Of a stretch of DNA of 64,000 nt, positions 53,711 to 61,779 are shown piece after piece. Positions within the stretch are counted from its first letter, which is position 1; the number at the start of each line of letters is the position of its first letter. The notes beneath the pieces are model-generated. The model saw only the letters and a program-made list of their open reading frames with translations. It was not told the DNA's origin and searched no databases. The position numbers were made by a program, and so were the translations under genes. The stretch covers positions 186,001-250,000 of the forward strand of contig CP126123.1 of the NCBI GenBank assembly GCA_030123605.1, given 5' to 3'. This DNA is from Nitrospira sp. (GTDB lineage Bacteria; Nitrospirota; Nitrospiria; Nitrospirales; Nitrospiraceae).

Positions 53711-54550
53711 ATGATCGATGATCTGAGCAAGACCTTAAAGGCGGTGCTGCACGACCCCGCCTTTGCGATACAGTTTCCCGAACTGGCGGGAGCGGAGATC
53801 CTTTTTGACCGGCCGGTCGATCCGTTTACTCCCGCGCAGAGTACCGTCGACGTCTTTCTCTACGACCTGCGGGAAAATTTGGACCTGCGGCTGAACGAAC
53901 CGACGGCCACAAGGGTGAACAATCAGGTCGTGACGCATCCGGCTGCCTTGCGGCTCGCATGCTCCTACCTCGTGACCGCCTGGCCGGTAGGGGGCAACGA
54001 CCTTCCGCTGCAAGAACAGAAACTCCTGGCGCAGGTATTGCGGGTGTTGTCCCGTTATCCGACGATTCCCGCGAGTTTCCTTCAAGGGAGTCTGGTGGGA
54101 CAGGATCCACCGCTCCCGATGGTGACCCTGCATCCCGACGCGCTGAAAAACCTGGCCGAATTCTGGAGTTCGCTGGGCTGCAAACTGAAAGCGTCGCTGA
54201 CGGTTACCGTCACGATCAGCGTTCCGGTGTTCGCCGACGTAACGGACTTTATCGTGACCACCCATTCGACAGCTTACGTACCCGGGCTCTCCGCTCAGCC
54301 GGAAACGCTGGTGCAGTTCGGCGGACGCGTGATCGACGCCCATTCCAACGCCGTGGCCGGAGTCCTGGTCGATATATTGGATATCGGCCTGCGCGGAACC
54401 ACGGATCAGGAGGGGCGGTTCGATTTTCAACCGGTTCCGTCCGGCGCGCACAACGTTCGGGCGATCGCCTCCGGGTTTAAACCGCAAATTCAATCGGTCA
54501 CGGTTCCGGGACTGCCAGACGACTATGTCATTCAGCTGGTGCCGCTCTGA
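53711..54550 (+). CDS. Afp16/Pvc16-type tail terminator with C-terminal beta domain
   Basis: 279 aa. Residues 1-190 are the DUF4255 (Pvc16 N-terminal) fold, with 'VDVFLYDLRENLDLR', 'LACSYLVTAWP', 'EQKLLAQVLRVL'; in Afp/PVC it caps the tube and sheath. Residues ~200-279 form a carboxypeptidase-regulatory-like beta sandwich ('FGGRVIDAHSNAVAGVLVDI', 'TTDQEGRFDFQPVPSGAHNV'). The extra domain would be exposed at the particle's top end. Confidence 0.88.
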   Translation: MIDDLSKTLKAVLHDPAFAIQFPELAGAEILFDRPVDPFTPAQSTVDVFLYDLRENLDLRLNEPTATRVNNQVVTHPAALRLACSYLVTAWPVGGNDLPLQEQKLLAQVLRVLSRYPTIPASFLQGSLVGQDPPLPMVTLHPDALKNLAEFWSSLGCKLKASLTVTVTISVPVFADVTDFIVTTHSTAYVPGLSAQPETLVQFGGRVIDAHSNAVAGVLVDILDIGLRGTTDQEGRFDFQPVPSGAHNVRAIASGFKPQIQSVTVPGLPDDYVIQLVPL

Positions 54551-54578
54551 AGCATTCGAATAAGGAGGAGACAGTCAC

Positions 54579-56570
54579 ATGGCTACATTCGCATTCTCTA
54601 CAAAGGGCAAAGCACCGGGAGTGTACATCCAGGAGATCACGCTCCCGGGTCCGATTCAGGGAGTGGGAACGAACGTGGCGGCCTTTGTTGGTCCGGCTCA
54701 ACAGGGTCCACTCTGGAAGCCGACGCCGCTGACCAACGTGCAACAGTTCTTCGACATGTTCGGGAGTTATGTCGAGTCTCCGTATCGTGTTTATGCGGCG
54801 CATGCCGTCAACGGGTTTTTTGCGGAGGGTGGAACGCAGTGCTACTTCGTGCGTGTCGGGACCGGGGTGGCCGCCTCTCTAGAATTGAAAGACGGCGGCA
54901 CGCCGGCGCAACCCACGCTCGTCGTCACGGCTCGAAAGGAAGGCACAGCCGGCAATGCAACTACGGTGAAAGTCGATCACCCGAACGGCACCGCGACGAC
55001 CGTGCCGAATCCGACGGCGACGCCGCAGAGCACAGCCGGAGACAAAAAAAGCATCACCGTCACGAACGCATCCGACCTGGCGGGATTCCAGCCCGGCAAT
55101 ACGGTCGTCATTACCCAAGCGCCGCATACAGAAGCGGCCACGATCGTGAGCATGAACGCCGATGTCGTCACGTTTCAATCGGCCTTGACCAACTCCTACA
55201 ACGGCGGGTCCATCGCCTTGCCGAGTCTCGCTGCAGGCAGCCAACAGGTGCGGGTCGCTTCCACGGCGGGGCTGGAGGCCGGTACGTATGTCCATATCGA
55301 CAACACGACCATACATGAAGACGCGGTGGTCGCCAACGTCAATCCGATTTCCAAGGTCGTCACGCTGGCGAACGGCCTTGCCAATAGCTATCCCATGGGC
55401 GTGGGAGCGTCGGCCGTCACCCTGACCCCGCAGAGCTTTACCCTGACGATCCAATCGACGAGTTCAGGGACGGAGACCTTTTCCAACCTGTCGATGGACC
55501 CCCGCCACAGCCGCTATTTCGCCGACGTCGTCAATTCCGCCGTGGTTACGGTCGCCTCTGCGGATCCTCCCTCCACCACACTTCCACCGAACACTATGCC
55601 GGCCACCCTTGCCGCCACGAATCTGACCGGCGGCGCCGCAGACAATCTGAGCGCGATCACGACTGCCGACTACCACAAAGGCATCGACGCGCTCAAGAAA
55701 CTGCCGGATGTGAATCTGTTGATCGTGCCGGATGCCGTGCCCAACGGAGCCCCCTATCCGTTCAGCGCGACCGACACACAGGATATTCAAGCCTACATGG
55801 TCGCGCACTGCGAACATATGAAGGATCGTTTCGCCATTCTGGATTGCACCGAGGTGCCGGCCAATACCACCGACTTTAGTGGGCTCGTCGCTCAACGGCA
55901 GGCGCTGAGTTCGAGCAACGGCTACGGCGCATTCTATTTTCCCTGGATCGCGATTTCCAATCCGCTGGGAAACGGCCGCATCTTTGTCCCTCCGTCCGGC
56001 CATATCGGCGGGGTCTACGCGAACAACGACAACAATTTCGGTGTCTTCAAGGCGCCGGCCAACGAACAAATCACCTCCGCCCTGGCGGTGGAAGTCATCG
56101 TCACGGACGATATGCAGGGGCCTTGGAACGATCAGGGGATCAACGTCATCCGAACGTTCCCGAATCACGGGGTGGTCATTTGGGGCGCGCGCACCATCGC
56201 GCCCCCGGATATCACTGCCTGGAGATTCGTCAACGTGCGACGGCTCGTGATCTTCATCGAAAAATCGATCCAAGAGGGGACCAGGTTCGCCGTCTTCGAA
56301 CCCAACAATCTGACGCTCTGGCAACAGATCAAGCGGCTCGTCACCGCCTTTCTGACCGATCAGTGGAGCGAGGGCGCGCTTTTCGGCGATACGCCGGACA
56401 AGGCGTTTCGCGTGCAAGTGGACGAGGCCATCAACCCGCCGTCCACCCGTGCGCTCGGACAATTGGTGGTGCAGGTCACGCTGGTTCCGACGACGCCGGC
56501 GGAATTCATCGTCTTCCAGGTGATTCAAGACATCACGGGAGCGAGTTTGCAGGAATCAACCACAACGTAG
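54579..56570 (+). CDS. Contractile tail sheath protein with tandem inserted domains
   Basis: 663 aa, long for a sheath. The N-terminus 'KAPGVYIQEI' and the C-terminal half ('FYFPWIAISNPL', 'GPWNDQGINVIRTFP', 'GARTIAPP', 'WRFVNVRRLVIFIEKSI') are standard T4 gp18/Afp2-4 sheath. Between them, residues 156-211 and 221-277 are two copies of a beta-rich repeat (each of the type 'V..S..L..G..V.I....' ending 'NSY..G'). A strong site 'aggagg' precedes the ATG. The inserts should face outward. Confidence 0.92.
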   Translation: MATFAFSTKGKAPGVYIQEITLPGPIQGVGTNVAAFVGPAQQGPLWKPTPLTNVQQFFDMFGSYVESPYRVYAAHAVNGFFAEGGTQCYFVRVGTGVAASLELKDGGTPAQPTLVVTARKEGTAGNATTVKVDHPNGTATTVPNPTATPQSTAGDKKSITVTNASDLAGFQPGNTVVITQAPHTEAATIVSMNADVVTFQSALTNSYNGGSIALPSLAAGSQQVRVASTAGLEAGTYVHIDNTTIHEDAVVANVNPISKVVTLANGLANSYPMGVGASAVTLTPQSFTLTIQSTSSGTETFSNLSMDPRHSRYFADVVNSAVVTVASADPPSTTLPPNTMPATLAATNLTGGAADNLSAITTADYHKGIDALKKLPDVNLLIVPDAVPNGAPYPFSATDTQDIQAYMVAHCEHMKDRFAILDCTEVPANTTDFSGLVAQRQALSSSNGYGAFYFPWIAISNPLGNGRIFVPPSGHIGGVYANNDNNFGVFKAPANEQITSALAVEVIVTDDMQGPWNDQGINVIRTFPNHGVVIWGARTIAPPDITAWRFVNVRRLVIFIEKSIQEGTRFAVFEPNNLTLWQQIKRLVTAFLTDQWSEGALFGDTPDKAFRVQVDEAINPPSTRALGQLVVQVTLVPTTPAEFIVFQVIQDITGASLQESTTT

Positions 56571-56580
56571 GAGACGGAGT

Positions 56581-57003
56581 ATGGCACAGGATCCATATAA
56601 GGGGTTTCGGTTCAGGGTTGAAATTCACGGGATTCAACAGGCGGGATTTTCCGAATGCAGTTCAGTGGGTTCCCATATCGAAGTGGTGGAGTACCGCGAA
56701 GGCGGCGATGTGGCGTCGGTCCGGAAATTGACGGGCAAAGTCAGCTATCCGGACATCACGCTCAAATGGGGGATGACTGACTCGCAGGATCTGTACAACT
56801 GGCATCTCCAGACGGTGAAGGGAACCATCCAACGGCAGAGCGGGTCGGTGGTGCAATTGGACGACACCGGAAACGAAAAACTCCGGTGGAATTTCTACAA
56901 CGCCTGGCCGAGCAAGTGGGACGGACCGGCCTACAACGCCAAGGGGAACGACGTCTCCATCGAGACATTGACGTTGACCTGCGAGCGGTTGGAAAAGGCC
57001 TGA
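56581..57003 (+). CDS. Inner tail tube protein
   Basis: 140 aa, gp19/Hcp-like tube of the Afp1/Afp5 type. 'FRFRVEIHGIQQAGFSEC', 'REGGDVASVRKLTGK', 'ITLKWGMTDSQDLYNW', 'WNFYNAWPSKWDGPAYNAK'. Hexamers stack to form the tube expelled on contraction. It begins 10 bp after the sheath gene. Only one tube gene is seen in the window. Confidence 0.93.
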   Translation: MAQDPYKGFRFRVEIHGIQQAGFSECSSVGSHIEVVEYREGGDVASVRKLTGKVSYPDITLKWGMTDSQDLYNWHLQTVKGTIQRQSGSVVQLDDTGNEKLRWNFYNAWPSKWDGPAYNAKGNDVSIETLTLTCERLEKA

Positions 57004-57048
57004 AGCGAACGCCGTTGAAAGGTGCCCAGGAGCGGTAGGAGGTGACGC

Positions 57049-57414
57049 ATGTTTCAAACCGAGCACGAATTCAAGTTGCCGTTCGGTTACGTCGACGAGG
57101 ACGGCACGCTGCATCGAGAGGGCATCATGCGGTTGGCGACGGCGGCGGATGAGATTCTCCCGTTGAAAGATCCGCGGGTACAGTCGAATCAGGCATACCT
57201 CGTCGTCATCCTGCTTTCTCGCGTGGTCACTCGCCTGGGCGGCATCGCGCAGGTTACGCCGAAAGTCATCGAGGGGCTTTATGCGGCGGACCTCGCGTTC
57301 CTGCAGGATCTCTACAACCGTATCAACCGCAACGGCAAGGCAGGCCACGCGGCGACCTGCCCCGAGTGCGCGCACCGGTTCGATGTGGAGATGGCCTTCG
57401 AGGGGGGGTCGTAG
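57049..57414 (+). CDS. Small phage-tail-assembly-type eCIS protein
   Basis: 121 aa, site 'aggagg' 6 nt upstream. 'FKLPFGYVDEDGTLHREGIMR' and 'DEILPLKDPRV' are shared by tail-assembly proteins of eCIS and Mu-like phages. The end holds a CxxC ('CPECAHRF') that may bind zinc with another pair lost. Probably an assembly chaperone. Confidence 0.75.
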   Translation: MFQTEHEFKLPFGYVDEDGTLHREGIMRLATAADEILPLKDPRVQSNQAYLVVILLSRVVTRLGGIAQVTPKVIEGLYAADLAFLQDLYNRINRNGKAGHAATCPECAHRFDVEMAFEGGS

Positions 57415-57602
57415 GCTACCCCCTCCCGGCGTTGTACGAGGAGGTAGCCTTCATCGCCTATCACTTTCACTGGCCCCCCGAGACGATCCTGAATCTCGAA
57501 CATGCCGACAGGCGCCGATGGGCCGATGAGATTTCGACGATCAATGGACGGAGAAATGGACAAGGAACCATCGAAACACAGGCCGAACACGAGGCCGGCT
57601 GA
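57366..57602 (+). CDS. DUF6760-like small eCIS protein
   Basis: Up to 78 aa. 'PALYEEVAFIAYHFHWPPETILNLEHADRRRW' is one short helical domain regularly found between tube and LysM genes of eCIS loci (quoted here in two parts: PALYEEVAFIAY and HFHWPPETILNL). The start is unclear: the first in-frame GTG (57366) overlaps the previous gene by 49 bp; a TTG at 57435 is the other option. Confidence 0.6.
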   Translation: MRAPVRCGDGLRGGVVGYPLPALYEEVAFIAYHFHWPPETILNLEHADRRRWADEISTINGRRNGQGTIETQAEHEAG

Positions 57603-58452
57603 GGAAGGGCACAGGAACGGGCAATATCCGCACCGCCGGACTGCTCCGGTTTCGACGCGACGCGGAGGGTGCTCGCCCCACCTGTCGTGGGCTCAGGCGA
57701 TCACGGGAAAATTTTCGCTGAACGCGAATCTACGAGGACGTTCGCGCCCGTCCCTGATCGACCTCGTGCCTCCGGCAAGGCTGACGATTCGCTCCGAATA
57801 TTTCGCTTGGCCCTCGCTACACATTCATATCGGCGCGGTTCTCAACCGACTCTGCAATCGGCACAGCCTGCAGCTTCGTTCGGATCGTATATCTAAGGCT
57901 CAGGTCAATGACGGGAGGGTCGTGCGAGCGGACGAGGTTATGGGTTCGTCGCGATTTGGGCGTTTCTTGGAAGCTTCCTCCCTCACCAGGCGGCTGATGG
58001 AGCTGCTCAGCCCGACCGACGCTCAGTCGGAAGGGGAAAAGCCGGATCCTGGCAGGAAGGGGTCGAAACGGTCCGGAACGACATTCCAACGTCTCGGACC
58101 GTCCTTTCGTGGAAACCAGGGCTTGAGGGCGGCCTATGGCGACGATAATACGCCGTCCGACCTAGCGTTATGCCTGACGCGAAGGCACCGTCGAACAGAC
58201 ATGACGAGAACGGACCTCGTGCGTGCATTCGGCGCAGGCCCGTCGGTCCTGTCCGGTCGTGCGCCGCTCCGGGTGGAAGAGTCGAGGGTGCATCGCCTGG
58301 GCACAGGGAAACCTCACGATCAGTCCGCAGAACCGGCAGGCCGAACGGCACCATCGGTACCTGCCTTGAACGTCTCATTGGTGGCGGACGAAGTGATCAA
58401 GCACCTCGATCGCCGTCTCATAGCGGCACGCGAACGGATGGGACGGATATAG
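57556..58452 (+). CDS. Poorly conserved eCIS-linked protein
   Basis: About 298 aa from ATG 57556 (ATG 57544 also possible), overlapping the previous stop. The sequence is basic, low in hydrophobics, with 'SLIDLVPPARLTIRSEYF' and a C-terminal helix 'ADEVIKHLDRRLIAARERMG'. That final helix is typical of a variable protein at this place in eCIS operons. The middle looks disordered. Not assigned to a structural role. Confidence 0.55.
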   Translation: MDKEPSKHRPNTRPAEEGHRNGQYPHRRTAPVSTRRGGCSPHLSWAQAITGKFSLNANLRGRSRPSLIDLVPPARLTIRSEYFAWPSLHIHIGAVLNRLCNRHSLQLRSDRISKAQVNDGRVVRADEVMGSSRFGRFLEASSLTRRLMELLSPTDAQSEGEKPDPGRKGSKRSGTTFQRLGPSFRGNQGLRAAYGDDNTPSDLALCLTRRHRRTDMTRTDLVRAFGAGPSVLSGRAPLRVEESRVHRLGTGKPHDQSAEPAGRTAPSVPALNVSLVADEVIKHLDRRLIAARERMGRI

Positions 58453-58462
58453 GGGAGTCGCC

Positions 58463-59116
58463 ATGTCCATCGAGCGCATCCAGATCCTGAACGAAAAGAC
58501 CGGGCAGAAATTCCGCGTGATGTTCAACCCGGAAGAGTACAGCCTGAACAAGGATAACAATTACGCCTCCCAAGCCATTCCCGGTTTGTCGTCGCCGTTG
58601 TTGCAGTTCGTGCACGGCAATTTGCGCACGCTGGACATGGAGCTGCTGTTCGACACGTTCGAACAGCAGCAGGATGTGCGGAGCCAGACTCAGAACATCG
58701 TCGCACTGTTGGACATCGATTCCGATCTCCACACCCCGCCGGTGCTCCGTGTTACCTGGGGATCGTTGGAGTTTCGTTGTGTGTTGGCGAAGGTCGGCCA
58801 GAAGTTCATCAAGTTCTTCGCCGACGGCCGACCGGCGCGCGCGAAGCTGAATGTGACCTTCAACGAATTCCTGGATGCCGCCACGCAGGTGGCCGCCGCG
58901 AATCTACAGACCTCGGATTTCAGCAAAGTCTACAGAGTCAAACAGGGAGACACGTTGAGCGGCATCGCGGCGAAGTTTTACGAAGATGCGGGCAAATGGC
59001 GGCCGATCGCTTTGGCCAATGGCCTGTTGGATCCGCGATCCCTCAACGCGGGGCAGGATCTTCACGTTCCGCCGCTCCCCTTTGTCGATCCCAACACGGG
59101 AATGGTGATGCACTAG
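58463..59116 (+). CDS. Afp7-type baseplate/tube-initiator protein with LysM domain
   Basis: 217 aa. The N-domain starts 'FRVMFNPEEYSLNKDNNY', the mark of CIS tube/gp53-like proteins, with 'DMELLFDTFEQQQDV' and 'FIKFFADGRPARAKLNV'. A LysM domain follows ('VYRVKQGDTLSGIAAKFY', 'WRPIALANGLLDPRSL'). In Afp/PVC this links the tube to the central hub. The stop is immediately followed by the next ATG. Confidence 0.9.
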   Translation: MSIERIQILNEKTGQKFRVMFNPEEYSLNKDNNYASQAIPGLSSPLLQFVHGNLRTLDMELLFDTFEQQQDVRSQTQNIVALLDIDSDLHTPPVLRVTWGSLEFRCVLAKVGQKFIKFFADGRPARAKLNVTFNEFLDAATQVAAANLQTSDFSKVYRVKQGDTLSGIAAKFYEDAGKWRPIALANGLLDPRSLNAGQDLHVPPLPFVDPNTGMVMH

Positions 59117-60331
59117 ATGGCACGGTATCCTCAATTCGGTCCGCAATTCACGGTTCAGATCGGCGGCGCGAATCTGCCGGCCGGATTACGCGGGTCGATT
59201 TCAAGCCTCACGCTGACGGCCGGTCTGGAAGGTTCGAACAGCGTCGAGATCACGTTTGCGAATCCGAACCTGCAATGGCTCGACCACCCACTGTTGGTCG
59301 TGGACCAACCGTTGACGTTGTCGATCGGCTACGCGCCGGATCCGCTCGAAAAGGTGTTCGTGGGAGAAATTACCGGTGTCGAGCCCTCGTTCCCGAGCAA
59401 CGGCATGCCGACGATCCGCATCACCGCCCATGATTTCTTGCAACGGCTGACGCACGGCAAGGTCGATCGCGCCTTTTACATTCAAATCCCCAAGACGGTG
59501 ACGATTCCGCTGCCCGACCCTGTCGTGGCGGCGATCGTGAGCGGAAGCCATCTCCTGATTCCCGACTTGGACCCGGTTGGCGGGGCGCTCTCCACCTTGA
59601 TGACCTTGGCCAGCTATATTGCCGCGCCGGACGAGCCGCAGAAGTGGGTGCGCAAACAACAGACCCAATCCGATTTCGATTTTCTGACGACCATCGCCAA
59701 GGAAAACGGGTGGGAGTTGTACATCGACCACACGCTGGAACCGAAAGGCTACGTGCTGCGCTTTCAATTCCTGATACAGGACTATTCGCCGAGCGTGACC
59801 TTGCAATGGGGAACCTCCCTGATGGACTTCACCCCACGGCTCACGACCGTGGGGGATGTGTTCGGCGTCTCCGCGCGGGTCTGGGTCGCCAGCCTGCAGA
59901 TGGAGTTCGTGATCGTGGTGTCCTGGGACTATGACCGGGCGGCATTCGATCTGATGATCTATCCCGGCTTGGGTGACCTCAACACGCTGCTGGGTGAAAA
60001 GGCTTCCAAGACCATTTCCGTCAAGCCCACCGGATTCGGAAATTCATTGCGCGAGATCCTGAGCGAGTTGTTGCCACGACTGAACAACCGGCTGACCGGC
60101 ACGGGCAGCACGATCGGCAATCCTGCCATCAAGCCGGGGATCGTGATCAACCTGGTGGGGATCGGAGGCCAGTTCAGCGGCCTCTACCGCGTCACCTCCG
60201 CGACGCACGCGTTCGATGGAAGCGGCTACAAGACCAATTTCAAAGTGCGGAAAGAAGTCTGGTTCGGCGGGATTCCGGTTCCGTCCGGCCCGAGCGGGTT
60301 GTTGCGGGTGCAGGGCCAACCGGTCCAGTGA
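59117..60331 (+). CDS. Baseplate hub protein, gpD-like half of the spike
   Basis: 404 aa, phage late control gene D family (gp27/VgrG N-terminal fold): 'QIGGANLPAGLRGSISSLTL', 'DQPLTLSIGYAPDPL', 'VFVGEITGVEPSF', 'ITAHDFLQRLTHGK'. In Afp8/PVC8 and VgrG this half is fused to the OB/spike half; here they are separate genes. Confidence 0.88.
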   Translation: MARYPQFGPQFTVQIGGANLPAGLRGSISSLTLTAGLEGSNSVEITFANPNLQWLDHPLLVVDQPLTLSIGYAPDPLEKVFVGEITGVEPSFPSNGMPTIRITAHDFLQRLTHGKVDRAFYIQIPKTVTIPLPDPVVAAIVSGSHLLIPDLDPVGGALSTLMTLASYIAAPDEPQKWVRKQQTQSDFDFLTTIAKENGWELYIDHTLEPKGYVLRFQFLIQDYSPSVTLQWGTSLMDFTPRLTTVGDVFGVSARVWVASLQMEFVIVVSWDYDRAAFDLMIYPGLGDLNTLLGEKASKTISVKPTGFGNSLREILSELLPRLNNRLTGTGSTIGNPAIKPGIVINLVGIGGQFSGLYRVTSATHAFDGSGYKTNFKVRKEVWFGGIPVPSGPSGLLRVQGQPVQ

Positions 60332-60363
60332 CGGCCGGTACGACACGGGTGAAGGAGCACGAC

Positions 60364-61044
60364 ATGTCGCAAGACTTTATGGAGTGGGCAAGTGGAATAC
60401 ACGAAGACAAAAACCACGGCTTCAGCATCGCGCCGGGCATTGTGACGGACAATATGAATCTCTTGTCGGAAGGCAAGGTGCAGGTGCGCATTCCTTCCCT
60501 TCCGGAAATCGAGCCCTGGGCACGGCTCGCGTCCATCGGGGGAGGCGCCGGACGCGGATTCATGTGGGTACCGCAGATCGACGACGAGGTGCTGGTTGCC
60601 TTCAACCAAAACGACAACCTCGACGCCTACGTCCTGGGAGGATTATGGAGCATGATGAATCGCCCGCCGGCGTCGATTCCCACTGATTTTTTGACGAAGC
60701 GCATCATCAAGACCGGCGTCAAGGACAGTCCCCTGGCGCATACGATCGAACTGGACGACGCGCAACAATCCATCAAGATCACCACCGGTACCTCGCAGGA
60801 GATCACCCTGGACAGCGATCACATTTCCATCCAGACCACCGGCGGCCTGTTGAAGATCACCATGGATATTGTCGCGGCGCCGCCGTCCATCAGTATTGAA
60901 TCGGCCGGAGACATTTCCCTGAGCGCGCCGCTCGGTACGATCTCGCTGAACGCCTTGCGTGTGGACATCGCCGGTGAGCTGTCCACGGACATTTCGTCGA
61001 CCGGCACCGTCGGGGTGACCGGATCAATGGTCACCATCAATTGA
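60364..61044 (+). CDS. Spike protein, gpV/gp5-like half
   Basis: 226 aa from ATG 60364 ('gaaggag' upstream); a GTG overlapping the previous stop at 60328 is less likely. OB-fold: 'GIVTDNMNLLSEGKVQVRIPS', 'ARLASIGGGAGRGFMWVP', 'DDEVLVAFNQND'. The C-terminal ~90 residues are a repetitive Thr/Ser/Ile beta-helix ('SLSAPLGTISLNALRVDI'), the needle that carries the PAAR tip. Confidence 0.9.
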   Translation: MSQDFMEWASGIHEDKNHGFSIAPGIVTDNMNLLSEGKVQVRIPSLPEIEPWARLASIGGGAGRGFMWVPQIDDEVLVAFNQNDNLDAYVLGGLWSMMNRPPASIPTDFLTKRIIKTGVKDSPLAHTIELDDAQQSIKITTGTSQEITLDSDHISIQTTGGLLKITMDIVAAPPSISIESAGDISLSAPLGTISLNALRVDIAGELSTDISSTGTVGVTGSMVTIN

Positions 61045-61057
61045 GGAAGAAACCGAC

Positions 61058-61354
61058 ATGCCGCCTGCAGCCCGTATCGGAGATCTGACGAGCCACGGTA
61101 CCCCGCTCGCTCCCGGACCGGGATGCCCGAACGTCCTCATCGGCGGAACGCCGGCCTGGCGCGCGGGGACCGATTTTCACGCCTGCCCCCTCGTGAACGG
61201 AGTCCAGCCGCATGTCGGCGGCATGGTGGCGGTGGGGAGCCTTACGGTACTGATCGGAGGCATGCCGGCGGCACGCATGGGTGATTCGATCGTTGAGGCG
61301 GGAGGTCCGAACCTGATTGCGGTCGGTTGTCCCACTGTGCTGATCGGGGGGTGA
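61058..61354 (+). CDS. PAAR-repeat spike tip
   Basis: 98 aa. 'PPAARIGDLTSHGTPL', 'NVLIGGTPAWRAG', 'PHVGGMVAVGS', 'VLIGGMPAARMGD', 'CPTVLIGG' are PAAR repeats; His and Cys residues would hold the metal at the tip. It caps the needle encoded just upstream. No effector domain is fused. Confidence 0.93.
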   Translation: MPPAARIGDLTSHGTPLAPGPGCPNVLIGGTPAWRAGTDFHACPLVNGVQPHVGGMVAVGSLTVLIGGMPAARMGDSIVEAGGPNLIAVGCPTVLIGG

Positions 61355-61362
61355 GTCGCGCA

Positions 61363-61779
61363 ATGGCGTCACAGACGACAGCGAAGGCGTTTCTCGGCGT
61401 GGGTTGGTCCTTTCCGCCCTGTACGGCCTCGGATGGATCCACGCTGACCACGCAGTACGAGCAGGATGTCGAACAGGCCATACGCATCATCATCGGCACG
61501 GACCGCGGCGAGCGAGTCATGCGACCGGACTTCGGCGCCGGTTTGCGCTCGTTCCTGTTCGGGCCGTTGAATCAGACGACGATCCGGCAGGTCCAAACGC
61601 GAGTGCAGGAGTCCCTCGTGACATGGGAACCGCGCATTGATGTCGAGAGCGTTACCGCCCAGATCGATGCGAGCGAACGGAGCAAGCTGCGGATTACCGT
61701 GCTGTATCGTATTCGCTCGACCAACAGCCGCAACAATCTCGTGTACGACTTCTACCTCCGGGAAGGGGCGGAACCGTGA
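61363..61779 (+). CDS. gp25-like baseplate wedge protein
   Basis: 138 aa from ATG 61363, 9 bp after the PAAR stop. 'YEQDVEQAIRIIIGTDRGER' and 'MRPDFGAGLRSFLFGPLN' are the GPW/gp25 signature (Afp9). It links sheath to baseplate. The stop overlaps the next GTG (GTGA). Confidence 0.92.
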   Translation: MASQTTAKAFLGVGWSFPPCTASDGSTLTTQYEQDVEQAIRIIIGTDRGERVMRPDFGAGLRSFLFGPLNQTTIRQVQTRVQESLVTWEPRIDVESVTAQIDASERSKLRITVLYRIRSTNSRNNLVYDFYLREGAEP

